The notes under the pieces are model-generated. The model saw nothing but the letters and a program-made list of their open reading frames with translations. It was not told the DNA's origin and searched no databases. This document shows, piece after piece, positions 51,586 to 60,654 of a stretch of DNA of 64,000 bases. The DNA is from Ferruginibacter sp. Its GTDB lineage: Bacteria; Bacteroidota; Bacteroidia; Chitinophagales; Chitinophagaceae. Made by a program: the position numbers and the translations under genes. The stretch's first letter is position 1; the number at the start of each line of letters is the position of its first letter. Location: the NCBI GenBank assembly GCA_017983695.1, contig JAGOAX010000005.1:124001-188000 (forward strand), given 5' to 3'.

Positions 51586-52232
51586 ATTGTAAACCATGCA
51601 TCACCAAAAACTGTGGCGGCATTTTTTTTAATTTGCAAACTAAGTGAATTTACATCAAGCTGTAAAGCCTGCGTTGCTAACAAATATATCATTTCAATGT
51701 TTACGGCAGCATCATCTGTTTCTAAAAATATTTTATCGGCAGGTAAAATTTTTATCAGCTCCTGCATGGCAGGCTGCTGCAATGCTTTGCCAAAAGAAAG
51801 ATAAAACCCTTTGTGTATTAATTGCTGTGCAAGAATTTTATTTTTATTAAACCCATGAAAGATAACCGGGACCCTGTTATTATTTTGCTGCAATTGCTGC
51901 ACCACTTCTTCATAAGCTTTTACGCAATGTATAATTAATGGCTTATTAATTTTATTGGCCAACCCTATTTGTGCGGCAAATACCTGTTGCTGTAACAAAA
52001 AACCGGTGGTGCAAATTTTATCCAGCCCGCATTCGCCAATAGCCAGTACATTGTTACTGTACTGCTCCAGTGCTTTCATTTCTTCAACCCAGGTTGTTTC
52101 ATTTAAATACCAGGGATGCAGGCCTGCAGAATAATTACCGCCTGCAACAACCTGCTCAAAATGATTGTACAGGTTTGTAATTACAAAATCATTTTTTTGC
52201 GGCGGTTGATGACTATGGATATTTATAAACAA
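51582..52232 (-). CDS. TatD-family metal-dependent hydrolase, TTG start
   Basis: 216 aa. The N-terminal metal motif is INIHSHQPP (HxH), then AGLHPWYL, GECGLDKI, PLIIHCVKAYEE, IFHGFNK and FLETDDA, giving the TatD-type metal ligands. Members are DNases or related phosphohydrolases. No ATG precedes the HxH motif, and the in-frame codon at 52232 is TTG, which I take as the start. Upstream, overlapping tcdA. Confidence 0.85.
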   Translation of the reverse strand: MFINIHSHQPPQKNDFVITNLYNHFEQVVAGGNYSAGLHPWYLNETTWVEEMKALEQYSNNVLAIGECGLDKICTTGFLLQQQVFAAQIGLANKINKPLIIHCVKAYEEVVQQLQQNNNRVPVIFHGFNKNKILAQQLIHKGFYLSFGKALQQPAMQELIKILPADKIFLETDDAAVNIEMIYLLATQALQLDVNSLSLQIKKNAATVFGDAWFTI

Positions 52233-52330
52233 TATTGATGATTATGTACTTTAATAAAATTTGAATTTCAGTTTTTTTTAGCACTCATCCAAATGAAGTA
52301 CTGCTTTGTAATGTCTCAGTTTGAAAAGCT

Positions 52331-52409
52331 GTCAGGTTGAGCTTGTCGAAACCGGTACACCTTTAGCTTGCAACCCGCCTTCGACATCTTTCGATAAACT
52401 CAAGATGAC
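52331..52409. repeat. Inverted repeat pair, TTGAGCTTGTCGAA type
   Basis: Left arm 52331-52350 (GTCAGGTTGAGCTTGTCGAA) and right arm 52390-52409 are inverted copies with 4 mismatches in 20 bp, with an extra TTCGACA inside the right part. It resembles the TTCGACAAGCTCA-type repeats dispersed in many bacterial genomes. Confidence 0.6.
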
Positions 52410-52475
52410 AAAGGCTGACAACTCTTATTGCAAAAATTTCAAACTGATACACTACTTACTGCCGTGCGGCATTAA

Positions 52476-52509
52476 AAAAGCCATTACTGATCAATCAGCA
52501 ATGGCTTTT
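52476..52509. terminator. Hairpin terminator downstream of the 141-aa membrane gene
   Basis: AAAAGCCATT / AATGGCTTTT outer stem with an inner CTGAT / ATCAG stem. The minus side ends in a T-run, fitting termination of the minus-strand gene that stops 34 bases away. Confidence 0.65.
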
Positions 52510-52542
52510 ACTTATTTGTGGCAACCTTTAGGTTGTAAAAAT

Positions 52543-52968
52543 TTAACCGGGCTTATTTAGTTTACCCAATACCAAACCAACTACAGCACCAACTACACCA
52601 CCCATAGCACCAGAAGCAAGCACATCTGCCAGCATCATTTTTTTACTTACAATATTGGTGGTGGCATACATTATGCAATCAAAGGCTGCAGACATCAGCA
52701 AGCCCAGTATAACGCCGGTAACCAGTCCATTCATTAAAGAGTTTACGTTTCCTTTAACAAAAATAAAGGCAATTAAAAATCCTGATAACAGGTTTCCAAT
52801 TACCAGGTACATCCAGTTCATATCTTCCATTGCACGGTCTACATTGGTTGCAGTACCAGGATGCGTTTTCATAAATTCTGCCAGCAGGTTACCATAAACC
52901 AGCCAGCCTAAAAGGAAGTAAATAATACCTCCGGTAAGTCCGCCAATAATGAGTTTTTTGATGTCCAT
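52543..52968 (-). CDS. Hypothetical membrane protein, 141 aa
   Basis: Four hydrophobic, Gly-rich helices (LIIGGLTGGIIYFLLGWLVYG; LVIGNLLSGFLIAFIFV; GLVTGVILGLLMSAAFDCIMY; ASGAMGGVVGAVVGLVLG). It resembles small DUF1761-like membrane proteins, but this is a weak match by memory. Function unknown. Confidence 0.65.
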   Translation of the reverse strand: MDIKKLIIGGLTGGIIYFLLGWLVYGNLLAEFMKTHPGTATNVDRAMEDMNWMYLVIGNLLSGFLIAFIFVKGNVNSLMNGLVTGVILGLLMSAAFDCIMYATTNIVSKKMMLADVLASGAMGGVVGAVVGLVLGKLNKPG

Positions 52969-53173
52969 AGTTGATTATTTTATTAGGTTAAAAAAACTGA
53001 TTACCTAAAATAATACTTAGTTTTTCTTTTTGCAACTAAAACGCCAACTGCTTTTAACTAATGGCTTAACATTAAAATATATTATAACAGGTAAGATGTA
53101 TTTTAAGCAGCAATGGCATTAAACTACAAAGGCCTGCATAAATGCAGACCCTCGTAAACCACTCTTGCCCGTT

Positions 53174-53389
53174 TTAGTGTTTATTAATTTCTTTCGATTC
53201 GGGTGTTGGCCGGTAAGCCCATATTGCAATACAGGCAACCACCACCGGGGTAAATACTTTGTTAGATAATTTTATACCATACTTCTCCTGTATTAATACA
53301 GCAACTAAAGCGGCCACCAGTACAATTGCAAGTATGATCAATGCTTTTTTTAGTTTGCCTTCTTCAGGCCATAAATCTTTTTTTGTCAT
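53174..53389 (-). CDS. Hypothetical small membrane protein, 71 aa
   Basis: Two hydrophobic segments (KALIILAIVLVAALVAVLI and FTPVVVACIAIWAY) after a charged KKDLWPEEGKLKK N-terminus. Not recognised. Confidence 0.55.
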   Translation of the reverse strand: MTKKDLWPEEGKLKKALIILAIVLVAALVAVLIQEKYGIKLSNKVFTPVVVACIAIWAYRPTPESKEINKH

Positions 53390-53415
53390 TTGTATAAATA
53401 TTTAGCAGAAGATAG

Positions 53416-53447
53416 ACCGGGCTTTACTTTTTTTGGCAAAGCCCGGT
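53416..53447. terminator. Hairpin downstream of the NHL-repeat gene
   Basis: 10-bp stem ACCGGGCTTT / AAAGCCCGGT with a 12-nt loop containing a T-run. No T-run follows on the minus strand, so it may be a weak or mRNA-stabilising 3' structure. Confidence 0.4.
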
Positions 53448-53457
53448 AAAAACAAAC

Positions 53458-54711
53458 TTACTCAATGATTATTTTTCTTATTTTATTATTGTTGAAATCT
53501 GCAACGTAAACAGCATTGTTGGCAAGGTCGCCGGTTATTGCAATCGGTGCATCAAACAATGCAGCACCGCTAATACCATCTGCAAAGCCCCCGTTGCCAC
53601 CAGCAATTGTTGTTACCACACCGGCAGCAGTAATTTTTCTTATTTTATTATTTGCTGTTTCTGTTACATAAAGGTTGCCACTGGCATCAACTGTTATACC
53701 TGCCGGCACATTAAACCTTGCTGCTGTGCCGGTAGCATCTAAATAACCACTGGTACCAGACAGTCCCGCTATTACTGAATAGCTCCCTGTTGAACTGTAT
53801 TTTGATACCTGCTGACTGAAATATTCTGCACAATAAATATTACCTGCTGCATCAACAGTAACACCAAAAATACTGGGTATAGATCTTAAGGTTGTAACTA
53901 CCCCTGCGGCAGTTATTTTTCGTAAAGCACCATTTAAATAATCTGCTACATATACATTGCCGGCTGCATCAACAGTTATACCAAGCGGTTCACTAAACCT
54001 TGCTGCACTTCCTGTACCATCTGCACTTCCCCCGGTTCCATTTCCGGCTAATGTAGTAACAACACCAGCTGCGGTAATTTTCCTGATAGAGCTATTAATC
54101 CTGTCGGCCACATAAAAATTACCTGAAGCATCAATTGCTATTGAATATGGCTCGTTGAACTGAGCTGCTGTACCAGTACCGTTTACAAAACCCGCCGTAC
54201 TACCTGCAAAAACAGATGCAACACCCGCTGTTGTTATTTTTACAATGCGGTGGTTATCCCTGTCGCAAACAAAAAGATTACCTGATGCATCTCTTACAAT
54301 ACCGGAAGGACGATTAAGAACAGTTACTGCACCTGTAAGTGTAAGTGATGTTACCGTATTACTTAGCTGGTAAGTAAATGCCGGGCCGGTTACCTGCACA
54401 CCCGGACTTTTTTCAACTTTTACATTTCCGCTTCCAGCACCTACGGGCACAACCGCAGTAATAGACGTGTTGGTGGCTGTTTGTACTGTTGCCTGTACAT
54501 TGTTAAAATACACTTTAAGTGTAGCCAGGTTTGTTCCAAAGTTTGTTCCCGTAATTGTAACCACCGCATTCTTTGGTGCTGATGCCGGGCTGATGGCTGT
54601 TACAGTTGGGGCAGGGTCTGGTAATGGCACAGAAGTGTTGTCAGTTTTTTTACAACTGGTGATGATAACCGCACATAGGGTTAGCATGGAAAGGATCATG
54701 TTCTTTTTCAT
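53458..54711 (-). CDS. IPT/TIG and NHL-repeat lipoprotein
   Basis: 417 aa. Lipoprotein signal (VIITSCKK), one IPT/TIG domain (ITGTNFGTNLATLKVYFNNV, about 35-115), then six NHL-type propeller repeats with the pattern DASGNLYV.D..N..IRKITAAGVV. A cell-surface or periplasmic beta-propeller; binding partner unknown. It ends 10 bases before a hairpin. Confidence 0.85.
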   Translation of the reverse strand: MKKNMILSMLTLCAVIITSCKKTDNTSVPLPDPAPTVTAISPASAPKNAVVTITGTNFGTNLATLKVYFNNVQATVQTATNTSITAVVPVGAGSGNVKVEKSPGVQVTGPAFTYQLSNTVTSLTLTGAVTVLNRPSGIVRDASGNLFVCDRDNHRIVKITTAGVASVFAGSTAGFVNGTGTAAQFNEPYSIAIDASGNFYVADRINSSIRKITAAGVVTTLAGNGTGGSADGTGSAARFSEPLGITVDAAGNVYVADYLNGALRKITAAGVVTTLRSIPSIFGVTVDAAGNIYCAEYFSQQVSKYSSTGSYSVIAGLSGTSGYLDATGTAARFNVPAGITVDASGNLYVTETANNKIRKITAAGVVTTIAGGNGGFADGISGAALFDAPIAITGDLANNAVYVADFNNNKIRKIIIE

Positions 54712-54951
54712 TGATAATTGGTTTTTAGATTTTAAAAAAGTAAAATGACTAAAAATAATTAAGATAAAACAGCAGATTTTGTAAATGCTGTTGATGGTTT
54801 TATAAATGATAACAACGGGTTTGCAGCAAACGAAATACAGAAATTAAAATGCAGTGATAATTGCAATACAGCTATTTTATTTTTAAAGGAGCAGTTATAA
54901 AACAACCAATAGCAGTTATGCATCTTTACCAAAAAAGATAAATGTTGCAGA

Positions 54952-54959
54952 TACATTTG
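54952..54959 (+). promoter_or_regulatory. -7 box (TACATTTG) of the 144-aa lipoprotein gene
   Basis: Exact TAnnTTTG 23 nt before the ATG at 54983. Confidence 0.4.
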
Positions 54960-54982
54960 ATTTTTAAACCAAAATTCAACCA

Positions 54983-55417
54983 ATGAAACATTTAATTAAA
55001 ACCCTTGTTGTTATTCTATTGCTTAATTCCTGTTCCGGCTCTGCCGATAATAAAGCGCCTGAGTTAGCCAATGAAATGTGTGGCTGCTTTGACAGTTTTC
55101 AAAATTCGATGAGTACCGATGCAAAAAAACTGATGAAGGCAGTATCCGTTGCTGCAAAACCACAGGAAGTATTGATGAGCGGAATGTCGGATCTTAAACC
55201 CGATGATGCAAAAGCATTTGCAGAACAGCTTAAAGCAATCGGTGATAAAAATTCATCCATCTTAAAATGCATGGAAGCATTTGATAAAAAACATAGTAAG
55301 GAAACTACGGCTGATAAAACTGCCCTTATTGAAAAATTATTAATGGAGATGCAGAAGAATGGTAACTGTTATGTTGGTGCTGCCATTGTAAATTTAAATC
55401 CCAGGGCAAAAAAATAA
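54983..55417 (+). CDS. Hypothetical lipoprotein, 144 aa
   Basis: Lipobox LLNSCSG. The mature part is helical with CGCFDSFQ and a later CMEAFDKKH, ending GNCYVGAAIVNLNPRAKK. Unrecognised; the paired Cys motifs are conserved-looking. Convergent with the LytTR regulator, 3 bases apart. Confidence 0.65.
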   Translation: MKHLIKTLVVILLLNSCSGSADNKAPELANEMCGCFDSFQNSMSTDAKKLMKAVSVAAKPQEVLMSGMSDLKPDDAKAFAEQLKAIGDKNSSILKCMEAFDKKHSKETTADKTALIEKLLMEMQKNGNCYVGAAIVNLNPRAKK

Positions 55418-55420
55418 ACC

Positions 55421-56170
55421 TTACCTGTTTTCTAAAAATTGCAGTACAAAATCCTTTTTGCGTTGCGATACTGGAACGGTATGGCCGCCTTCCAGTATTA
55501 ATGTACCACAGTCGGTTTTACGATCGTAAATTTTTATTTTGCCCGGGTTAACTAAACAGGAATGATGAGTGCGGAAAAAACCTGCCGGTTCCAGTAACTC
55601 CTGGTAATAGCGCAGGTTGCGGCTAACAAATACAGGTTCGCTGTTGGCAAGATAAAATTTTGTGTAAGAGCCTTCTGCTTCGCAATACAAAATATCGTTC
55701 ATCTTAATAAAATAAGTCTTATCAATATCCTTTATTACAATTTGCTTTTCCGGTTCGGTTTTGTTACCAAACTGCTGCATTAACACTGCTAATTGCTTTT
55801 GTAATGTTTGGCCGCTGATATTTTCTGTTGCTTTTTTCAGGCTGTTATTCAGTTCAACCGGATCAATAGGTTTTAGTAAATAATCAATAGCGCTAAATTT
55901 TATGGCTTGTATGGCATATTGATTGTGTGCTGTGGTAAAAATTAATTGAAAAGCGGGGTTAGTGATTTGCTTTAGCAAATCAAAACCTGTACCGTCATTC
56001 ATCTCTACATCCAGTAAAACAATATCGGGCATAAAAGAATTTATTTTGGCAATACCACTTGCCACGCCATTGGCTTCTTCTATGGTGTGCAGGCCATCAC
56101 CACAGGCAATAAGCATATCCTTTAATACCAGCCGTATTTCCTTTTCATTATCCACTACTAATATTTTCAT
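55421..56170 (-). CDS. LytTR-type response regulator
   Basis: 249 aa. The receiver domain has the phosphoacceptor Asp in DIVLLDVEMNDG near 52-57 and a Lys at DYLLKPIDP. The C-terminal LytTR DNA-binding domain shows IYCEAEGSYTKFYLA-like (ILYCEAEGSYTKFYL), FFRTHHSCLVNPGKI and VPVSQRKKD. Last gene of a probable four-gene operon with two sensor kinases and the 168-aa gene upstream (spacings 13, 17 and 4 bases). Confidence 0.93.
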   Translation of the reverse strand: MKILVVDNEKEIRLVLKDMLIACGDGLHTIEEANGVASGIAKINSFMPDIVLLDVEMNDGTGFDLLKQITNPAFQLIFTTAHNQYAIQAIKFSAIDYLLKPIDPVELNNSLKKATENISGQTLQKQLAVLMQQFGNKTEPEKQIVIKDIDKTYFIKMNDILYCEAEGSYTKFYLANSEPVFVSRNLRYYQELLEPAGFFRTHHSCLVNPGKIKIYDRKTDCGTLILEGGHTVPVSQRKKDFVLQFLENR

Positions 56171-56174
56171 CGCT

Positions 56175-58013
56175 TTATGTTGTTTTGGGGTCTTTGTATA
56201 ATAATGGTAAATGTATTTTTACAGTTACTCCGTTACCGGTTGAATTGTTATCGATACTGAAACCTGCCTTTGTTTTTAATTTAATATTCAGCAAATATAT
56301 CCTGTCTTTGATGATCTGGCTTGCCCGGCTGATATGCTCATTGTTTTCTTTAGCCGCTGTGTTTAACCCTTTTCCGTTATCCGATATCTGAATCATCAAC
56401 TCCTTATTTTCTGCTGTAAAATTAATTATGACTTTACCGGGATAATCCACACCCACAAAACCATGTTCAATACTATTTTCTACAAATGGCTGAATTATCA
56501 TGGCCGGTATTTGCAATTCATCAATATCTAAATCCTTATCCGCAGTTACCTCGTAACTGAAGGTTTGGGGAAAACGGATTTTCTGTACTTCGAGGTATTC
56601 ATTTAAAAATTCCATTTCCTGCTCAATGGTTACATATTCCTTGTAAGTGCTTTCCAGTGTTTCTCTCATTATATTACTAAACTTAGAGAGATTACTTGCC
56701 ATGGCCTGTCCATCGTTTTCCCTTAAAGCAAATTTTTGCAAAGTAGTTAAGGCATTAAAAAAAAAATGCGGATTCATTCTTGCCCGATTGAGCCGTTGCT
56801 CTGTTTCTAAAATATTTTTTTTATGTTTTAAAGATTGCTGGCGCAGGTAAAAAGCGATGGCTAATGCTGCAAGTAAACCTGCAATGGCAAGAAAAAGATA
56901 AAGCTGCTTTTTTCTGTCAAGGTCCTTTATAATGTTTTCGTTTTTTGCCTGGCTGTATTTTTTTTCAAGTTCTGTTACCTGTTTTGTTTTTTCTACATTA
57001 CTTATAGAATCTTTTATAATTCTTTCCAGATCAGAATATTCCAATGCTTTTTTATAATCTCCCTGTTCTTGAGCTATTTTTGAAATTAGCTTATAGCTTT
57101 GTGCAATACCAATTTTATGATCCAATTTTTTTACAAAAAAAAGTGAAGAGTCTGCGTAAAGGTTTGCATCTGCATAATTTTTTAATTCCAAAAATAAGCT
57201 GGCTTTATTTGCATGGTAATCAAATAAATCAATCGAATCTGTTTTATCTATAAAAAGATAACCACTATCTAAATAAGCCATTGCCTTATTCCAGTTTTTG
57301 CTTTCTTCTGCAGTACCAGACAGGTTAAAATAACTCCTGGCAAATTGAGCAGTATCCTTTAGTTGTTTTGATAATGCCAGGTGTTGCAAATTATATTGTA
57401 AAGATTTTTCAATACTTGATTTTGACTCTGTGCCCAGGTAATGGCTCATATAACGAACAGATAAGAAGTAGAGCATTTTCTGTTTTTTATGAACATCAGT
57501 AATGTTGGGCAATAATGCTGCTGCATTATCATTATAAATGATCCCCTTTTCAAATTGCCTGGTATTATAAAAAACAATTGCAATCATGGTGTTTGCCAAA
57601 GCCTGCTCATACACATTTTTTTCTAATTCGGCACTACGCAAAAATTTTAATGCATACTCCTGTGCATTTGGAAAATCTGCTCTACTCCAATATACCTGGA
57701 ATCGTTGTTTATAGGTATTCCAGATAACACCTTCAGTACACCCTGTTTTTTTGTACAATTCTTCGGCTTTTTTTAAATAAATTTCTGCCGAGTCTAAATC
57801 GCTTTTTTCAAAAATTGATAACTCCCCGTTTAGTTCTGATGCCTTTGCCTGGCATATTTTACTTTTCTCTTTTATTACCTGAGTGTAAATTTCTAATTTA
57901 GATTTTCCGGCTTCTGATAACTCTTCATATACATTACATTTGCAATCGCTTTGTGCATCTGCAGCATAATTACTGCAAATTATAAGCATCATTAAAAAAA
58001 TACATTTTTGCAT
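56175..58013 (-). CDS. LytS-like sensor histidine kinase with TPR sensor (paralogue 1)
   Basis: 612 aa. Signal sequence and CKCNVYEEL near the N-terminus, TPR-like repeats to about 330, one membrane helix (LFLAIAGLLAALAIAFYLRQ) and a His_kinase domain with the phosphoacceptor His in ARMNPHFFFNALTTLQ near 412. An HATPase_c domain with QPFVENSIEHGF and DNGKGLN follows. From about residue 330 onward it is nearly identical to the next gene upstream; the sensor half is strongly diverged. Confidence 0.93.
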   Translation of the reverse strand: MQKCIFLMMLIICSNYAADAQSDCKCNVYEELSEAGKSKLEIYTQVIKEKSKICQAKASELNGELSIFEKSDLDSAEIYLKKAEELYKKTGCTEGVIWNTYKQRFQVYWSRADFPNAQEYALKFLRSAELEKNVYEQALANTMIAIVFYNTRQFEKGIIYNDNAAALLPNITDVHKKQKMLYFLSVRYMSHYLGTESKSSIEKSLQYNLQHLALSKQLKDTAQFARSYFNLSGTAEESKNWNKAMAYLDSGYLFIDKTDSIDLFDYHANKASLFLELKNYADANLYADSSLFFVKKLDHKIGIAQSYKLISKIAQEQGDYKKALEYSDLERIIKDSISNVEKTKQVTELEKKYSQAKNENIIKDLDRKKQLYLFLAIAGLLAALAIAFYLRQQSLKHKKNILETEQRLNRARMNPHFFFNALTTLQKFALRENDGQAMASNLSKFSNIMRETLESTYKEYVTIEQEMEFLNEYLEVQKIRFPQTFSYEVTADKDLDIDELQIPAMIIQPFVENSIEHGFVGVDYPGKVIINFTAENKELMIQISDNGKGLNTAAKENNEHISRASQIIKDRIYLLNIKLKTKAGFSIDNNSTGNGVTVKIHLPLLYKDPKTT

Positions 58014-58030
58014 TTACTAAATTTATACGC

Positions 58031-59866
58031 CTAGGTGGTCATTTTGTCTTTATACAATAAGGGTAAATGTATTTTTACAATTACCCCGTTGTCTGTTGAA
58101 TTATTATCGATACTGAATCCTGCCTTTGTTTTTAACTTTATATTCAGCAAATATATCCTGTCCTTAATTATCTGGCTGGCCCGGCTGATATGTTCATTGT
58201 TTTCTTTAGCGGACGTGTTTAACCCTTTTCCGTTATCTGATATCTGAATCATCAACTCTTTGTTTGCTGATGTAAAATTAACGGTGACTTTACCGGGATA
58301 ATCCACGCCCACAAAACCATGTTCAATACTATTTTCCACAAAAGGTTGTATTATCATGGCAGGAATCTGCAGTTCATCTATATCTAAGTTTTTATCGGCA
58401 TTTACTTCGTAACTGAATGTTTCTGGAAAACGGATCTTTTGTACTTCAAGGTACTCATTTAAAAATTCCATTTCCTGTTCAATGGTTACATATTCTTTGT
58501 AAGTGCTTTCCAATGTTTCTCTCATTATATTACTAAACTTAGAGAGATTACTTGCCATGGCCTGTCCATCGTTTTCTCTTAAAGCAAATTTTTGCAAAGT
58601 GGTTAAGGCATTAAAAAAGAAATGAGGGTTCATCCTGGCCCTATTGAGCCGTTGCTCTGTTTCTAAAATATTTTTTTTGTGTTTTAAAGATTGCTGGCGC
58701 AGGTAAAAAGCGATGGCTAGTGCTGCAAGCAAACCGGCAATAGCAAGAAAAAGATACAACTGCTTTTTCCTGTCAAGGTCTTTTATAATGTTTTCGTTTT
58801 TTGCCTGGCTGTATTTTTTTTCCAGTTCTGTTACCTGTTTTGTTTTTTCTACATTGCGGATGCTGTCGTTAATTGCTCTTGCAAGCGTTGTATTTTCGTA
58901 GGCTGCTTTGTAATCGCCGGTTTCTTTTGCAATCCTGGCCTGCAGTTCATACGTTTCTCCAATAAAAGATACTGTTCCGGTAAGTTTGTAGTAATGTAGT
59001 GCAGAATCTGCCATTTGTTTTGCTGCAGCATAGTTCTTCAACTCAATGTACAGATCGGCTTTGTCAAAATAATTAGTAGCAAGTATACTTATATCGTCTT
59101 TATCGGTGTATATAAATGAGCTGTCTAAATACAGCAAAGCTTTTTTATAGTCTTCTCTTTCCCATGCAATACCCTGCAAATTACTATAGGCCACAGCTAT
59201 TGAACTGTTTCTTTTTATTTTTTTGGCTATTGCTAATTGGCTGTAACTAAAAAGCTCAGAACTATCGAGGCTGGATCTTTTTTTAGTATCCTGAAAATGC
59301 CACAGGTATCTTTTTGACAATTTAAACATGATGTCCGCAGTTTTTTGAGGACTTTCTATTTTATCAATCATAGGGATAGCAAGCCGTGCATACATGATTC
59401 CTTTTTCTGCCTGTCCCATTTGATTAAAGAGTTGAGCGATCATAGTATGGCAGTTGGCCTGCTCATAAATGTTTTTAGCAGCTTCGGCAGATTGCAGCAA
59501 TTTAAAACTATACTCCTGTGCTTTTGCAAAATCTCCTTTTGTATAAAAAACAAATGCCAGTGTTTTATAGGTTAATAACAGCATACTGTCGCCACAGGTA
59601 GATTGTTGATATAATTTTTCAGCAGTTTGTAAAAAATATACAGCGGTATCCATTTCATTTATATCGCCATAAAAAGAACCCATTACCTGGTACCCTTTAG
59701 CTTTGCAGATAGAAGAGGGTGATTTAATCAACACAGCAGCAATTGCGCTGTCGTTATCATTGCCGCTTTGTAAAGCAGCGTATTCATTGCAACTACAATT
59801 ATTTTGTGCCTGTAAAAAAATACTACCTGTAAATAATAAGCTAAAAAACAGGATAAGTTTTTGCAT
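58031..59866 (-). CDS. LytS-like sensor histidine kinase with TPR sensor (paralogue 2)
   Basis: 611 aa, tandem paralogue of the downstream kinase. The same layout: signal, CSCNEYAAL, TPR-like sensor, membrane helix, MNPHFFFN, VENSIEHGF. The catalytic halves differ by only about a dozen residues in some 280, while the sensor halves share only the family pattern. This suggests two input specificities feeding one LytTR regulator, or gene conversion of the kinase half. Confidence 0.93.
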   Translation of the reverse strand: MQKLILFFSLLFTGSIFLQAQNNCSCNEYAALQSGNDNDSAIAAVLIKSPSSICKAKGYQVMGSFYGDINEMDTAVYFLQTAEKLYQQSTCGDSMLLLTYKTLAFVFYTKGDFAKAQEYSFKLLQSAEAAKNIYEQANCHTMIAQLFNQMGQAEKGIMYARLAIPMIDKIESPQKTADIMFKLSKRYLWHFQDTKKRSSLDSSELFSYSQLAIAKKIKRNSSIAVAYSNLQGIAWEREDYKKALLYLDSSFIYTDKDDISILATNYFDKADLYIELKNYAAAKQMADSALHYYKLTGTVSFIGETYELQARIAKETGDYKAAYENTTLARAINDSIRNVEKTKQVTELEKKYSQAKNENIIKDLDRKKQLYLFLAIAGLLAALAIAFYLRQQSLKHKKNILETEQRLNRARMNPHFFFNALTTLQKFALRENDGQAMASNLSKFSNIMRETLESTYKEYVTIEQEMEFLNEYLEVQKIRFPETFSYEVNADKNLDIDELQIPAMIIQPFVENSIEHGFVGVDYPGKVTVNFTSANKELMIQISDNGKGLNTSAKENNEHISRASQIIKDRIYLLNIKLKTKAGFSIDNNSTDNGVIVKIHLPLLYKDKMTT

Positions 59867-59879
59867 ATAATAGGTTATT

Positions 59880-60383
59880 CTAAATACTTACTAAAGCCGG
59901 CACTTTTCCTCCCGTCATCATACTAAGACTGCAATTGGCACAATGCACAGCATGTAATATAACAAATGAATCACATTCTTTTTCATACTCCTCATTCAGC
60001 TGCAGGATATAATCGTGTGATTCTTTTTGCCAGTTTACATGGGGTATAAGCGTCAGCAGATCTTCGCCATCTTTGTTGGTAAGGTAAAAACGCAGTTTCC
60101 ATCCGCCCGATCTTTTAAAAAAATACTTTCTTTTTTTTCCCGACAACGCCACAGATATTATACCGCCTGTTTCCACCCTTATTTTAGATCTTGTTTTTAC
60201 GCTGTTATCATTACCCAGGTGGGTTATCCAGATTCCGGTAGCAATACCATTCAGCAAAAAATTTTCCCCGGCTTCAATTACAGCATCGTCAAAAGCACTG
60301 GTGGTGTATATAAGCCTGGCTACTGCCAACTTATTCTCATCTAAAAGTTCAAAGTTTTTTTTATTAACAGTATTAATTGTCAT
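59880..60383 (-). CDS. Hypothetical protein, 168 aa
   Basis: Not recognised. Start set at the ATG at 60383; the longer frame begins with TTG. A beta-rich protein (AVARLIYTTSAFDDAVIEAG; KIRVETGGIISVALSGKKRK; WKLRFYLTNKDGEDLLTLIP) with late cysteines (CANCS). It lies 13 bases upstream of paralogue-2 kinase on the same strand, so it probably belongs to the sensor operon. Confidence 0.6.
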   Translation of the reverse strand: MTINTVNKKNFELLDENKLAVARLIYTTSAFDDAVIEAGENFLLNGIATGIWITHLGNDNSVKTRSKIRVETGGIISVALSGKKRKYFFKRSGGWKLRFYLTNKDGEDLLTLIPHVNWQKESHDYILQLNEEYEKECDSFVILHAVHCANCSLSMMTGGKVPALVSI

Positions 60384-60654
60384 TGGCAAGTATAAATCGG
60401 CCTTTAATAAATCCCTGTTATGCTAAGCTATACTTTGCCCTAATAATTATATAACCGGTTTTGTTGATGAGCTATTGCATTTCATTTCCGATACGGTTTA
60501 TTACACAAGTGATTTTCAAAAAACCCCCTCCGCCTTATCTGCTTCCGTACAACTATCAAACAGGTTGTTTCGCTTATCAAACGCAAGGGGTTTTCATAAA
60601 TACCGGGATTAGTTTTACGTTATTACAAATAATTATTAACCTATAAATTAATTT

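Larger units (their letters stand above)
52233..52542. other. Gene-free interval with an inverted repeat pair
   Basis: About 310 bases between the TatD gene and the 141-aa membrane gene. It contains an inverted pair at 52331-52409 and a hairpin terminator at 52476-52509. No reading frame with coding character was found. Confidence 0.6.

Noticed and set aside
54759..54983. 74-codon frame upstream of the 144-aa lipoprotein
   Set aside because: AT-rich, Phe/Leu-rich translation of a promoter region containing a TAnnTTTG box for the opposite strand; no coding character.
60461..60646. 61-codon frame in the gap before the 532-aa secreted protein
   Set aside because: Low-complexity translation with no family or signal; the gap is better read as a promoter region.
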